Source: Multifurca ochricompacta
Taxonomy: Eukaryota; Basidiomycota; Agaricomycetes; Russulales; Russulaceae
Reading direction: 5' to 3'
DNA length: 64,000 bases
NCBI GenBank assembly: GCA_022496185.1
Contig: WTXG01000006.1
Span: 62,001-126,000 of the forward strand
Every line of letters starts with the position of its first letter. The first letter of the stretch is position 1. Positions 1-12,268 of this stretch are shown piece after piece. The notes under the pieces are model-generated. The model was not told the origin of the DNA, ran no database searches, and saw only the letters and a program-made list of their open reading frames with translations. The position numbers and the translations under genes were made by a program.

Positions 1-153
1 ATGCCATTTCGCCAGGCGGCCTTGAACTGGTGGCACTCCCTATACATACACATACGTGTCTTTTAATGACTAATCCGGGTAATACCGAATTACCTAAATT
101 GGCAAAGAAACTCGTCTCAACCCAACAACATCTCCTCCACTTATTTCGCCGTC

Positions 154-598
154 ATGTCTTAGCAAGTATTCTTTCTCTCTTTTCATGATTGATGGTCGCT
201 AACTCTTTCTATCCCCTCACGTTACAGTACTATCCTTGGCCGAGCCATTAAAACGGAGTATCTTGCTCTTGGTACACTTCTCAGTACGGCAGGACTGTCA
301 TATGTTGCTGCTTCAGGTGGAAGCAAAGGTGCAGCGGCTTCGCTCTCCAAAGGAAATTTACAAGAGGTAAAGGATTCGGTGAAGATTGACTCTAGTTCCA
401 AGTGAGCCTCTTTTATTTCTTCTCATGCGTTGTATCGCATGTCGTATGCAACAACAGTCTGACGGATTCGTTTTAGGGAGGAGGAAGAATTGTACGCTTT
501 CAACCCACTTTCTACGCATGTTGAGATCATGATAAATTTACAGGGCCTTAAGTATCAAAAATTTTATTACCGAGGCGGAGAAGGGGTCGAAGCATTAG
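154..598 (+). CDS. ATP19: ATP synthase subunit K, mitochondrial (Atp19-like)
   Basis: Small subunit (i/k type) of the mitochondrial F1Fo ATP synthase, a one-pass inner-membrane protein linked to dimerisation of the enzyme. Exons 154-161, 228-401, 477-491 and 544-598 join to an 83-residue product. It starts MSYTILGRAIKTEYLAL, has one hydrophobic segment at about residues 15-32 and a charged tail (EEEEL, then KNFITEAEK), matching the EEE-xFI tail of Atp19; yeast Atp19 is 68 residues. Without splicing the start codon runs into TAG at the third codon, so the first intron (162-227) must use a GC donor (GCAAGT) with a GCTAAC branch site and TTACAG acceptor. The two later introns are GT-AG. Family assignment rests on length, layout and tail motif. 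Confidence 0.78.
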
Positions 599-874
599 AG
601 TGAGAGTTTGTGTTTGACGAGGGCTCGCTTGACACCACATTAGATGGAACTTGGTTGCGTTGGTTAGAATTCATCTTTGCCCACTTGTGCAATCGTTTAT
701 ATTGTGTGTATGGATGTGTTGGCGGGGTGAAGTGAGCTGATCCTCATGAGAGATGGAAGCACAGAATCCTGTTGTTCGGGATGAGGTCGGAGGTAGCTTG
801 CCATTGCCCTTCAACGCCAACAAACGCCAACGCCAGTCTACGCCTAGCAACTGGCCTATTCTTTTCTTTATACT

Positions 875-2534
875 ATGTCTACCTCTACATTGACTACCTC
901 GCCTACCACGCAAGCACCTCTCGTCACAGCAAAGACGGCTAGAACATCCGTCAAGATACCTCGACCACAGCTTGACCCAATAACAACCATTGCCCTTCGT
1001 GATTCCCACTTCATTCGTATATGTGACTATCCTCGTACTGCCCCTCTTCCTTCTAGCTCGAACAAACCTACACCTTCGTTGACTGCCTCATCCTCGTTGA
1101 AAAGGCGTTCTCTCTCGCGTCGCCAATCCTCTATCTCCTACCTTCCCGCCGATAGCCCCCGCCTATGGACACCACGCACTCCAAAGATGGGAGCGGACAC
1201 TCTCAAGCGTACCGCATCTCTATCAGGCGCTGATGAAAACAAGAAAGAAACCGCTGTCGCAGGCTCGATCCAGCAGCGGCGGGCACATGAGCCTGCTGTC
1301 TTGACGCTCGCAGAGAAGTGCGTGTCCGTTCTTGCTTCGTCTTTATGTTTGCCCATAGCGATTATATTCTCAAGACACGCGGACCTCCTCCAACTTATTG
1401 CCCAGAAAGAATCCAAGTGCCTCGATCTCCGTTCCCAACTCGCAATACACGAGTCTGAGCTTCTTGGGCTCAAGCACAAGTGGGCGCGCATCATTCATCG
1501 TGAGTTCGGGCGCAACATCCCTTCAGCACCTCCCTCGACGTTAACGCCCTTGCCGTCTGCAAACACGAGTGGAGCAGCAGTATTCAACGACCTGGTTGGG
1601 GGGGTGCGCGCACTGGCTGCTGCCACCGTGAGCCCTACACCTTCCTCACCCAAGCTCACTGCTCGCGCATCGCCTTCTGCCAAGCGCACTGTGCATCAGA
1701 CGGCTTCGAGTCCCGTTTCCCCAACCACTACGACAACGTCCGCCTCGACACCCAGCACGCGCCTCTCGCAGTCTTCCATGTCGTCCATGGCTGAAGAGAG
1801 AGCCGACAAAGGCGAGAGGTCTGAGGAGCTTATTGTCCAGGACGCGGGTGCGACACCAACGTTCAGCACAAACTCCGCCTTCGTTGCCCAGCAGAGTTCA
1901 TCGATGTTGTCAGAGCAAGCGGCATCGCCGTTGACAAAAACGCTTCGGCGGCGCTCGCGTGACTCAAAAGTCCCGCTAGCGGATGCACTTAAGCCGCTCA
2001 CAGGCGCAAGTACTAACAAGAGGTCGATAAAGCGTGCAAGCATGGGCGCGGTCCCGCCTACGTCAATTCCTGGCATTAACTCGCTCACTGTGATGGGCCT
2101 TGGACGAGCGAACCTTGGAGAGGCGGCACAGGGCTGGATGGATTCGGTTGGCTCGAAGTTGGCAGGGTTGCAAAAAGGACAGACGTGAGTGACAAGGGTC
2201 TGTTTTCTTCTATCGCAGTCGCAGTCATTTGACACTTTCATTTTCATTTTCATTTTTTTTTTTTGATTCGTTCAGGTTTTCGAAGAGCCAGAAGCGTGCT
2301 TCAGTGCTCTTCTCAGACGTATCGCAGTCTATATTTTCTGCACTTGTGCCAGCATCGCCCGCGCTTTCGACTCCCACATCAGCGCCGCCTGATCCTCCGA
2401 CGCAGTCACTGATCGACGAAGATGATGTTATGGGGAGTACCATCCTGGGTCGTGTTATATTGCCTGATGCGGTTGCTCCCTCGAAAATACCGCCAACAAG
2501 TAAGGATGAGGATGAGGAGGATTGGAACTGGTAG
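875..2534 (+). CDS. Ser/Thr-rich coiled-coil protein, DUF4048-like
   Basis: Exons 875-2184 and 2276-2534 join (AC|G across the intron) to about 522 residues. The protein is rich in Ser, Thr, Pro and Ala with many basic patches (SLKRRSLSRRQ, KTLRRRSRD) and one ordered stretch at about residues 140-215: a helical segment (LAEKCVSVLASS) followed by a heptad-like region (DLRSQLAIHESELLGLKHKWARI). That segment resembles the conserved core of the fungal DUF4048 family, whose role is unknown. The C terminus is acidic and ends EDWNW, a tail common in fungal proteins of this type. The second exon fits no frame unless the GTGAGT donor at 2185 and the TTCAG acceptor at 2275 are used. Assignment to DUF4048 is from memory of the motif; function is not inferred. 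Confidence 0.7.
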
Positions 2535-2635
2535 AGTTGCAATAGGGTGATTGTTGTGGTTCTAGTTCCAATAGGCTTCAGAGCTTCGAGCTGTAGTACT
2601 TGATCTAGACTAGCCAACACGAGGCGAATTCAACC

Positions 2636-2671
2636 CTTTCTCTTTCTCTTTCTTTCTTTCTTTCTTTCTCA
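2636..2671 (+). promoter_or_regulatory. CT-rich tract upstream of the 3002-5378 gene
   Basis: An uninterrupted pyrimidine run (CTTT repeats) about 330 bp before the predicted start. Such tracts are usual near transcription starts in filamentous fungi. No TATA-like element is convincing here. Confidence 0.35.
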
Positions 2672-3001
2672 TTCATTCTCAACAACTTTCACTCAAGAGT
2701 TGACCTTATTTCAAGTTATTCAATTTAACTTCGTAGCGAACCTTCCACTCATTATATACGCAGCTCGGTGGGTACGCGCACTGGCACTGGCACTGGCAAA
2801 ACCTGTTGCCATTCGCTTTGCATCCCTTTCTCCTTCACCATAGACTCACCGACTCGTGCGACGCTGGTACAACCCACACGTTTCCATTTCATAAATAAAC
2901 GTATTGTATTCTTTATACGACTCTTAAGTATCCATCTGATCTGACTCCTTTCACTACTATACAGTCAACCCACCATCAACTTGACCCCGTATGCTCGCTC
3001 G

Positions 3002-5378
3002 ATGTATCAACAACCCATTCGTCCCCAGCAGACCTGGTCTAGTGCCCAGTTCGCCCAAGGCCCCAAGCCCACAACAGTATCAACCTGGGCCTCGGCCCCC
3101 GTCATCCCTACAGCTCAAACTGCCTCAACAATTGCTGTCCCCCACCCCGCTCCCCAACAGTCCTTCGTTCCACCGGTTCCTCCAGGAGTAAATCCACAAC
3201 AATGGCAGAACGGCAGGTGGATGTATACCGCACCGACTGGAGGCGTGAGCAGTGCTCAACCCCACGGGTCTTATCCTCCTCCCAGCCTGGTGGGCTGGAA
3301 TATTCCCGCTGGCTGGGGTATCACCCCTCAGTACTATTGCCCTCCTCAGATGCAAAAGCAACCCGACCGATCCTATTGGGAAACGAAGCTCACAAATAAT
3401 GGGCTTGGCCTTGAGAACATGCATATCAAGTACGTCTCCTTTCAATGTCCGGGACAGCTTGCATTACTAAATAGTCTACCGATAGGCAGCCTGTAGCGCA
3501 CACTGCACCTGGTGACGGCAAGGATAAGCCACCCCATACCCCTTGGGCATGGGTCCCCCGCGAGCTGGACGACGATACGTCACAGGCAAGTAGTGTTGCT
3601 CAATATCATAACCACCCACAGCCGCAACAACCGAGTCCAGCAGGGCACGGCGGCACCTCGGCGGCGAGCGGACGACAAACTGGCACAACCACTACCGCCG
3701 TCATCGGCACCACTGGCTACCCGGTGCAAGGACATGGGGTTCCACCTCTTGCGTACTTCTCAGTTCCAGCAGATCAACAGCAGCAACAGCAACAGCAACA
3801 ACGACAGCGACAGGAACAACCAATTGCCAATGACTCTGGTTCTAGGCCCACTCTTCCACCCCCTGCTATTTTCTCTGCTCATGTCCGTCAACAATCCAAT
3901 CCCCACCAAACAACGACACCCACCACACATACCCAACCCTCTGCCGTTCCGGGACCCCAGCTAGCGGCCTCACTTTCCTCCCAACCCACCTCCAGTGTAC
4001 CAGCATTACGGGGGAATCACGTTCTCATCGCCCCCACCCCACAGCGCCCAGGACAACCCGAGTCATTCACATCTGTCAGACAACTACGCCCAACCTTTTC
4101 TCCTGCCATTGTTCGCACACCGAATCATTACCGTCATGATTCACAATCAGTAGTACCTTCACCTCGTGTCGCGCCCTGGGATGAAGCCAGTGGCAATAGT
4201 AATAGTTCTGGGGCACCTGGATCTGCGAACAAACACCTTAGTGGGGTTATGCGTGGTGTAGTCCCGTCACCGCGTGTCCTTCCATGGAATTCGCACGCAA
4301 GGGCAAACGATGGGGACTCGCCGACGCCCGCCCCGCGTAACCCTTATTCACGCGGCGAATCATCCCGCATTTACGATCCGTCTACGAGGGGACTGCAAGC
4401 GGTGCAGCGCTCGTATTCGATACCGGAACCGCCCCGCATTGCCGCACCTGTCTCACGACAGAACTCGATGCCGGTTGTGCCATCCAATCCCGATTCACAT
4501 CCCGGCCGGCCTTCCATCGCGAATTTGCCCCAGTTTGCAGAGGAGCCGGGGGCCGTTTTGAGTCCCTTAATTGGCACAGTATCGTCCGAGTCCTCGGAAT
4601 CGTCCACGTCAACTGTGATAATCGCGCAGAGCCCCCCGCCGCTATTCATCCCCCCGCGTTACGGTCGTTCGCCTTCGCCATCCCCGCTGCATCGCCGGTC
4701 ACGCACAGCATCTAGGTCTTCTTCACCTTCGTCTTCCAGCTCTTCCGACTCGGAGGACAATTCGCCCTTGCGTAGATATCGTTCACCATCCGCCTCGCGT
4801 AGCCGACACAGCACCTACAGTGGGCGCAGTGGAAACAGTGGGAACAGTGGTCGTAGTGCTCGAAGCAGCGGCCACCATGGCCCGTACCCTGTGGCCCACA
4901 CTCCGCAGGGCCGCTCACCCGCTTCCTCAGTTCACACGCACCGCTCTTCGTCTTCCTCAAATCCGCTTCCGACACCACCACAGGAACGACGTGATCCAGG
5001 ATTCTCGCTACCTCCACCGCAGCAACCTAAACCGCCACGCGGCACGTACCGCCGTACTTTACGGTATGGATTCTGGAACCGGAGGGGTGACTATCTCACA
5101 ATGGACAAGTACGTCGTTTATGCGCCGCCTGACCGCGCGAACCCGACGGAATTGGAAGGGTATCCATCGCCCACAGAGGGGTACCTGGACCACTATGGTA
5201 ATTTCATTAAGTACGACGCCACGCGGAAGGAGCTGCCGGAGAGTCTGCCGCGGCAAGGGCAGCCACCTTTATTGCCCTATGACAAGGTCAGGCCACACCG
5301 TCTTATCATTTTTGAAATTGACTGACGCCGCCTTCTTCCCTTCCACTCACACAGTTCGTAACGTACGTGTATCTGTAA
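3002..5378 (+). CDS. Disordered Pro/Ser/Gln-rich protein with conserved C-terminal domain
   Basis: Exons 3002-3429, 3486-5286 and 5355-5378 join to about 750 residues. I chose ATG 3002 (MYQQPIRPQQTW) because no earlier in-frame ATG exists. Most of the chain is low complexity: Gln run near residue 240, Ser-rich and RS-like stretches (RSRTASRSSS, SRSRHSTYSGRSG). A repeated short motif, VPSPRV-PW, occurs twice near 4150 and 4260. The last 90 residues look folded (YGFWNRRGDYLTMDKY, then EGYPSPTEGYLDHYGNFIKY), ending DKFVTYVYL after the last intron. I recall similar C termini in other agaric proteins of unknown function. RS-like content would fit a nuclear or RNA-linked role, but that is only a guess. 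Confidence 0.72.
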
Positions 5379-5541
5379 TACGTGCAGGGGAGGTACTTGT
5401 CTGTGTCTGATCTTAAATCTGGAGTTTACATTTCGTTCTGCTATTATCAAGTCAAGTTATCAAATCTATTTCGGCTCTTTTTGCTTTTCTTGTCAGTCAT
5501 CCACCTCCATTCCTCCCTCCCCCTCCACTGGCAGTCTCTTG

Positions 5542-5630
5542 TGATTAGGATTAGGATTAGGATTAGGATCAGGATTAGGCCTTTCTCGTATTCCTCATCC
5601 TCATCCTCATCCTCATCCTCATCCTCATCT
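5542..5630. repeat. Two adjacent hexanucleotide arrays: (TTAGGA)n then (CCTCAT)n
   Basis: From 5543 about six copies of GATTAG/TTAGGA (one with a C change), then after a 12-base spacer about six copies of CCTCAT up to 5629. They lie in the 3' flank of the 3002-5378 gene, 160-250 bp past its stop. The first array differs from the fungal telomere unit TTAGGG at one base. Confidence 0.9.
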
Positions 5631-5874
5631 AATTAACTATTTTTCGCCTCACATGACATATGCGCCCGCTTGCGTGGCATTTGGGTTCGGTTCCTATGGA
5701 ACATTTATATTTTCGCCACGACATATATATAACGTACAGTAACGGTGTTCGAATAGAATGACAATCGAATAATCTTAAGTCTTTAGAAAACACAACAGGT
5801 CATAGTGCGGTCGGTACAAGGGAGAGCAATCATAGGTCAGCAGTGCTAAATAATAAGTTAGTTAAGAGGAGGTT

Positions 5875-8800
5875 TTAGAGGCCAATACCCCCATGAAATT
5901 CCCGCATATGGTCGTAAATGCCATTGCCTTTAGGAAACGTCTCGAGACAGACCCAGCATGTGTGTGTGTGACAGCGTGAGCACGTCATATGATTGCACCC
6001 TTCAGCGCGCTCAATGGGGGCATTGCAACCTGGGCATTTCTTCACATCATGCGTCCGCATCCACTCTTGGAACAGACGGTCACCTCCATCCTCACGATCC
6101 GCGCAGGTGACACCCTCGTGATACTCGACGTGACATGATGGACAGATGCGTGCAAGGCAGGAAGGACAAGATAGAACGGCATTCCGCGGGCCAGTGGGAT
6201 ACGCCTGTGGACAGTCAGGCGTCGGGCAGTAGTGATATTCCTCTGGACGCGCCTGCACATGAGCATGAAACGCTGCCAGTGAGAGAGCATCGAAATCTGC
6301 GGGAGGAAGAACTCTGCGGGCCAAAAGAATAGGAACGGGCTCCGTGCACCTGCCTTGATTGCCAAGACAGCTGATAGGGAAGGACCTTGTGTCAGACGCA
6401 GCACTCAGGTAGGCAACCAAACAAGCCTTGCACCATCGATGACCGCAACCCAAGAAAACTGGTGTCAGGGGGGGTTCGAGGCATACAGGGCAGTGATCAT
6501 TATTGAGTTGAGTAGTATGACGCAACTTCACTGTGTGAACAATTTGCTGTACCTCTTCATAGAGCGCCTCAGTGCCACGTACACGAAGGATCTGCCGATG
6601 AAAATCGAGGCGGACGTTTTCCTCTCCATAACGTTGCTGCGCTGCCATAAGGTCGGGACTGACGAACACACCTATCAACTGCCCGTCAAGTGGTATTGAG
6701 TGGACTTTATGTTGTCGCAGTGAGGAAAGCTTGGCAAGTATGGCCGTGGCGACTGGTTTACGGTGTTCATCAGTCCCAATGAGTCGAATACACCTGCGAA
6801 AGTAATGCAGAGATATCATCACGCCCGGATTGGAGGCACGCAAGGAATCCAGAAATTGAGAGCCTGCTTCGCCACGAAGGAAGTCGTCCCAGACCTGGCG
6901 ACCATTCTCCTTCAGTATTTCACCACCCAAGATCTCTAATAGCTCAACCCTGAGGCGTGCAAGCGTCTTGCTGTCTTCAGCCGCTAGTCTGATAACAGCA
7001 TCCCCGGCCTCATGACGGGGAAGAATGGCGAGGTGAGCTCCGTGGATATGGTTCCGCACATTCTCGCGCAGATGGTGTAAATCCTGCACCACGAGATCGA
7101 ACTTCGCACGAGGCACACTCTCGAGAACAGAGAGCACACGTCGGACGAAAATCCTCTCCATGCCTAGCGAGCGCTGCTTCACTCGGTGAAGCTCGCAGGC
7201 CGCGCGCGCAACGTCAGGAGACTCGAATAGACACCATGCGCGAACCACTCCATCTTTATAGGGAGATGGAACCGGCTGGAATTGGGAGATCTTGCCAAAA
7301 TTCTGTAGGATTCTCTGAACTGCAGGTACCCCGAATTTGGGAGCCTGATAGTTAGGACGTTCCAGCATAATGGCTTCTGTCCGCCCGAATTTGTTTAAAA
7401 ACTTGGCTCCCGCGTCCGGAGGTAACCCAGAAAAACGAACATTATAGGCACCGATAATGGGAATACCCTCGTAGATGCTCGCAGTAATCCAATAATTCCG
7501 CACGGTCTTGCCGTCAGCTTTGGCGACGGCCGCCTGGGCTGCTTTCAGGGTGTCATACCCAGCATAGCCTGTTATAGAGGGAACAGGCCAGGAGAGGCTG
7601 ACATAATTGTCGCGAAGCATACGGTTTGTGATGCGTTTATCTAGGGACAGATGAGCAGTGACGCGTTGCCCGAAAACTTCCTTGCCATCAAGTCCGTTAA
7701 TGGCACGGACGACCTCGGGATAGGTTGCCATCTGCACCGTGATGACAGTAAGGGCGAAATCATTACTGTGGCTTTCATCACGGAACTGGATATCCTTAAC
7801 ACCACCGAAAGGAGCGAGAATCCGTTCGATTGCAGCGCGCTCCGTTGTGACTGGAATATTTTCGACGGTAAACCAGAGCGACTCGAACCTAGTGACAATC
7901 TTTTCGATCGAGAAGCCGCCAGAGAGCGTAACTTGAGTGCTATCCATCACCGACAAGACAATCTTGTCAGTTGGCGAGTATTTGGGGGGCAACAGCTGGT
8001 CCTGCAACCTTCGAGGCGGGGTATCTCGCAGGGGGCTGACGTTTACATTAGTACTTGGAACAGCGCATGCGGTTCTTTGTTGCAAGGCAGAAGGATTTTG
8101 TGCAATGGGATGCAGTGAACCAGTTCCAACGCAAGCAACAACAATGGCTGGGTCACGCTCGACTCCAGTCACGGATGTGATCGGTGTTGCGTTTGTTGGG
8201 GCCAAAGTGGAAGGTATGTGATTCTGTAAAGGAGATGGCACTGTGCTCATCCATGGGAACGCAGGACCGTGAAGGCGTTGTTTCGAAGAATGTAAAGGAA
8301 CAACCTAAGTGTACTCAGGGCATGACAGCCTGAAGCGAAATTCAATGACCTACGACATCGTTCTTGTGGGTCCCAGGAGGGTTCAATCGTGGAAAGCTGT
8401 GTCTGTATTTGCATTCGTCACGACGAAAACAACGACCGCGCGTCCAATCTAGGCAGACACATGCGGACATCGGCTGTTGCGGCGGCTGCTTCAATAAGGG
8501 TGATGTGATTGAAGGAGTAGGCTACCGGAGATTAGCCATTGTCAAATGCACGAAGCGGACAATCGTGCTCACAAGGCGGTCGTCATCAGAAACAGTGTTT
8601 CCGCTGACGGTTGATCTGAAATCCAAAGAAGACTCGATAGAGTATTTTTGGGAAACGTCTAGGGAATTATAAAGGGCGACGTTCTCTTGCCGCTCCTCCT
8701 GTATTAGAAAAAAACTCAGACATGTTTCTACTAGCGTGGCAACAGACCGCACCATTCCCAGATGTCTGTCAGAACTTGCCTGTTGCTCTGGGGGGGAGGA

Positions 8801-9424
8801 CGTACAGTGCCATTGGGGACGGAGTCATTCATGGGAAACTGGGAAGGCTTGGACGCATCTGGCTCAATCAAAGGCGATCCGCTGAGCCGTACATCAACGC
8901 CAGGGAAGGGGATGCTGTCGAACGGCAATCGCTCCTGGCAGTTGGGAATTTCAGAAGGCTTTCCCATATGGTCTTCATCAGTTGCAGATATAGGGACCAC
9001 CGCGGATGCTGTCGGGTCGGTGGGCGGTGTGGAGGGCACCTTTACAGGGGTAAGATAAATAATGAACGGTAGCCTGTGAAGAAGGGCGTACTTTGGATCC
9101 AGGTTGGGGAGTCACAGCGTACTGTGGATGACCAGGCCGGATATATCACATAAGCTATCCGAGAATGGGGCGAAGATGACACACGTTCGGCAATAGAGAA
9201 AGGTAAACCTGGGTAGGTTTAATATGTGCGCGAGGGCAATTCACAGAGAACCGACATATCCCTGTGAGGTAACCATTGCAGATCCTATCGGACGGGTATT
9301 GTTTTCTGGACCTGTTCTGTTATAATTAAGCCTGCAAAAATGCCTAGAAAAAGAGGTGCGATACGTACCAGGTCCGGTCGGATGAGGCGCCTTCTGACGA
9401 AACGAAGGCCAGGGGGGGAGCCAT
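5875..9424 (-). CDS. RBR-type E3 ubiquitin ligase with two N-terminal CCCH zinc fingers and RRM-like region
   Basis: RING-between-RING ligase, which takes ubiquitin from E2 onto its own cysteine before transfer. Seven exons on the minus strand: 9369-9424, 9209-9311, 9092-9121, 8806-9039, 8573-8698, 8354-8521, 5875-8304; about 1048 residues. Two C-x7-C-x5-C-x3-H fingers precede the rest (codons 9224-9280 and 8399-8455). An RRM-like region lies near codons 7640-8010. The C terminus holds RING1 (CPVCLEP, CGHRWCKAC), IBR (YHYCPTPDCP, CPSCxxRICPSC) and RING2 (KKCPGC, GCNHMTC, CWVC); the catalytic Cys is codon 5995-5997. The largest ORF begins only at 8250, but splice frames run cleanly back to ATG 9424. 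Weak points: the 107 bp intron 8699-8805 and the AAAG acceptor at 9040. Likely an RNA-linked ubiquitin ligase; substrate unknown. Confidence 0.85.
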
Positions 9425-10123
9425 CACAGCTCATAAGGAAGTCTATTAGGTCAAGCTAGGAGGGTTGTGGGTGAGGGGAGGATAAAACAACTTTGAATTG
9501 GATCGTACCATGTCATTGTATGGAACATGCGCGAGAGGGCACGCCATATTCCGGCAGACACCCCCATAGACGAAACTTCTGCAGATGCGCCAAGGCTTAT
9601 TGTATATTGGAGGGTGCAGACTGGGATTGGGCCGCTACAGCAAGGTCAAACAAGTCAAACAAAGGCCCCATAGACAAGCCCCCTAAAACAAGCGCACATT
9701 TGATAAACCGAGAGATTGAGTGATCAGTAAGGAGGAAGAACTCATGTCAGTTTGGCGAAAGGGTTGGACTGGAGCCGAATTCATAGTCCTAAGAGTCCTA
9801 AATGAAGAAGGTGATAGTAATAAGTAAGAGAGAGGAGACCGGGGGAGGGAGGGGCAGAGGTGGTGTGGTGTGGTGTGGTGTGGAAAGAGGAGAGATGGAG
9901 AGGTGGGTAAAGGTAAAGAGTCATTGAGATTTGAGATTGTGTGTGTTCTGGTGTTGACGTGGGAACATTATGTAACACAATTTAGTAGTAACAACCATCG
10001 TTTCTTTTATTTTTTATTTTTTATAATATAATATAAATTGTTCATGCCCATGTCCATCTAAATTTCCATGAAGGAGTGGGAAGTGGGAAAAATATACCAA
10101 AGAACAACCTCATCAACAGAATG
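9425..10123. other. Intergenic region, no gene seen
   Basis: Upstream side of the RBR gene and 3' side of the GH16 gene. It holds a GGTGT/GTGGT short tandem repeat at about 9860-9885 and an A+T-rich patch at 10005-10035, probably the GH16 3' end. Open frames here have no family signal. Confidence 0.6.
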
Positions 10124-11766
10124 CTACATTAGGGCGATCCCGAGCAAGGTGAGACCCACCAGGGACATAGGGTAACGATTTAAATCCATATGTCTAACTG
10201 CAGAGTTCGGTGACGTATTGACTGTGTTCGTTGGTCCAGAGAAGACACCAGTTGGTGCAGGAAGCGTGACGGCTGTACTACTTCCATTGGGATAAACCCA
10301 CACCGCGGACGGCGACGGTGTCGGAGCGGACGTGCCCGTAGTGTAAGCGCGTACATAGTTGATCTCAAAGTACGCATTATCGTACTTTGGCGAGCCTGGT
10401 CCAACTACATTGTCATTGTACTGCACATAAGATTTGGTCAGAAAGTCGGTCAGCCAGCCATCCGATTCAGCGGAGGACGCACGCAAAGGCCGGTAGGGCC
10501 CGAGTTGAAACACTGTGGGTTATACACAGGCGGGATTCCAGCCCTTAGAACCATCTACCTCGTGAATATCAAACATTCCGGCGTTTAAAACGGTGACCAA
10601 CCAGTTGCCGCATAGCGTGATATCTATAACCAATTGTTGGGCAGTAAAGGATCGAGGAATATTACAACTCGATGCCGGGTACGCAGCGGAGGGTGGCCCC
10701 CACTCTGAGATGTCGATCGACGAGGTTGAGGTAGCTTGCAAGATCGACGGGGGCAAATTAGCGCGCTGTGGTAACATGTTAGCTCTGCATCGCATCCGCG
10801 ATGGATCTCTTTCGACAATTCAAAACGTCGCGCACACTCCAGAACCAGATACTGTGGCATCTATGAGAATTATCATCTGGCACAGGTATTGACTGACGCA
10901 CAAAATGCCAGCCACGTCAAATTGAGCGGCCCAAACCCCACCACCAGCTGCAGCGAAGCCTGCGTTGAAGCTGTTGGGACTCGCTTCAGATACCACGCAT
11001 CCGCTTGGCTGCGAACAGTCCGTCTCGCCCGATACCCCCGTTTGCACTACGCCTTGGGGTTGCGAACATCCCGGTAACGTGTGGAGCGCATATTGGTTTG
11101 CGCCCTAAGCCTTTCTCAGCGCGTGGACATGTGGCGGAATAAGGAGAATAGAAGCTTACCATGAGGTTGACTCCTTCGATGATGTCAATTTCTCCGTCAT
11201 CCGGCCATGTCGGCCCTTTTGTCCAAACTGCTGGCCACACCTGCACCATCCTGATGATTAATTTTCTTGGGGTGACGTAGCTTAATGAGGGAATGTCAAT
11301 ACCGAACATCCGTAGGGAAGATGTGTCAAATCTATAATCCAGAGGCTGCCAACGCCGTAGGAGTCTTGAGAGGTAATCCGAACCTGAGAGCAAATTAAAA
11401 GTTAATCCAGAGAAGCAGAGACCGTGACGAGTACCGTGTTCCTTTTCTCGTTAAATGGGACATCAGACACATTATCAACTTTGATAACTGCACGATTATG
11501 CTCGTTTATATAGGCCAGGTTGTTCTGAAAAGCAGAAGCACGATCCAACCACCAAACGTCACCTATGAAGGGGTGGGCCATGAAAAACAAAGGGAAAAAG
11601 AAATACAGACATGCATACCAAGGGTAAGATTGTCCCAACTACCATAGAAATCCCAGTGGTCGAAGAAGGTCGAACCAGAGTAGTCCCTTATTATGTCGTA
11701 TGAAGTGGTGTATGGGAATAACAAGAAGAGATAGGGCAGAAAACAGAGCAGAGTTGTGCTGACCAT
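10124..11766 (-). CDS. Glycoside hydrolase family 16 endo-1,3(4)-beta-glucanase (laminarinase type)
   Basis: Secreted beta-glucanase of the basidiomycete laminarinase kind, acting on beta-1,3/1,4- or 1,3/1,6-glucans of fungal or plant walls. Nine exons are needed. Residues 1-22 form a signal peptide ([17 protein letters not shown]). The mature part begins [18 protein letters not shown], the typical GH16 start, then [11 protein letters not shown] and [16 protein letters not shown]. The catalytic site EIDIIE (codons about 11174-11191) is intact: first Glu nucleophile, Asp helper, last Glu acid/base. Later blocks [27 protein letters not shown] and [16 protein letters not shown] all align across introns. 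A Ser/Pro linker and a hydrophobic tail ([14 protein letters not shown]) suggest a GPI or membrane anchor. All exon phases fit, so the gene looks functional. Confidence 0.9.
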
Positions 11767-12268
11767 CTGTAAGGTCGGAATGAGGTTCTGTGAAAAGTAA
11801 TAGACACAAGAGAATAAAAAGGGAGGAATCTAGCACATGCACATGAATATGAGTGGGAAGAACCAGAAAGTTTATGACCCTGGTCTTATGACTTGCCAAT
11901 GGAAGCCTCTACCCCTCCCCTCCCCCCCACACACACCCCTTGTGGCAGCCTGTGTCATCAAAAGGTCCGAAGAAATGCACAGCAAGGAACGCGGTGAACG
12001 TGGTGGCTGCCACGAGGCCGTCGACGCGGTGCGGTTGCGATGAACTTTCGGCGGTCCTTGGGTTGGGATAAGATAAGACAAGATTGGCGATTGTTTGTTT
12101 TTCTTCGGCGCTCGCCGTCGCCCGTCGCTGTCACTCAAGCCTCATCCTCAATGAGCTAGACGTTTCAAAAGGATAGTATCACCGTAATTCCCTCTCTTCA
12201 CTCCTTGAACCAATATCCCGTCCTTTTTTTTTTTTTTGTTATTTTGTTTTTGCTTTTGTTTTCTCGCA
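11767..12268. other. Divergent promoter region between GH16 and ORT1
   Basis: The two genes point away from each other. A T-rich tract at 12222-12262 directly precedes the carrier start codon, as is common for strongly expressed fungal genes. No further gene is visible. Confidence 0.5.

Noticed and set aside
1..153. ATG at position 1 as a possible gene end
   Set aside because: No family signal, no clear stop or splice pattern; only the ATP19 leader can be argued.
5382..5636. ORF with Arg-Ile repeats and poly-Ser
   Set aside because: It only translates the TTAGGA and CCTCAT hexamer arrays in the 3' flank.
8251..9058. Plus-strand ORFs over the RBR upstream exons
   Set aside because: They overlap minus-strand exons that carry zinc-finger motifs and consistent splice phases.
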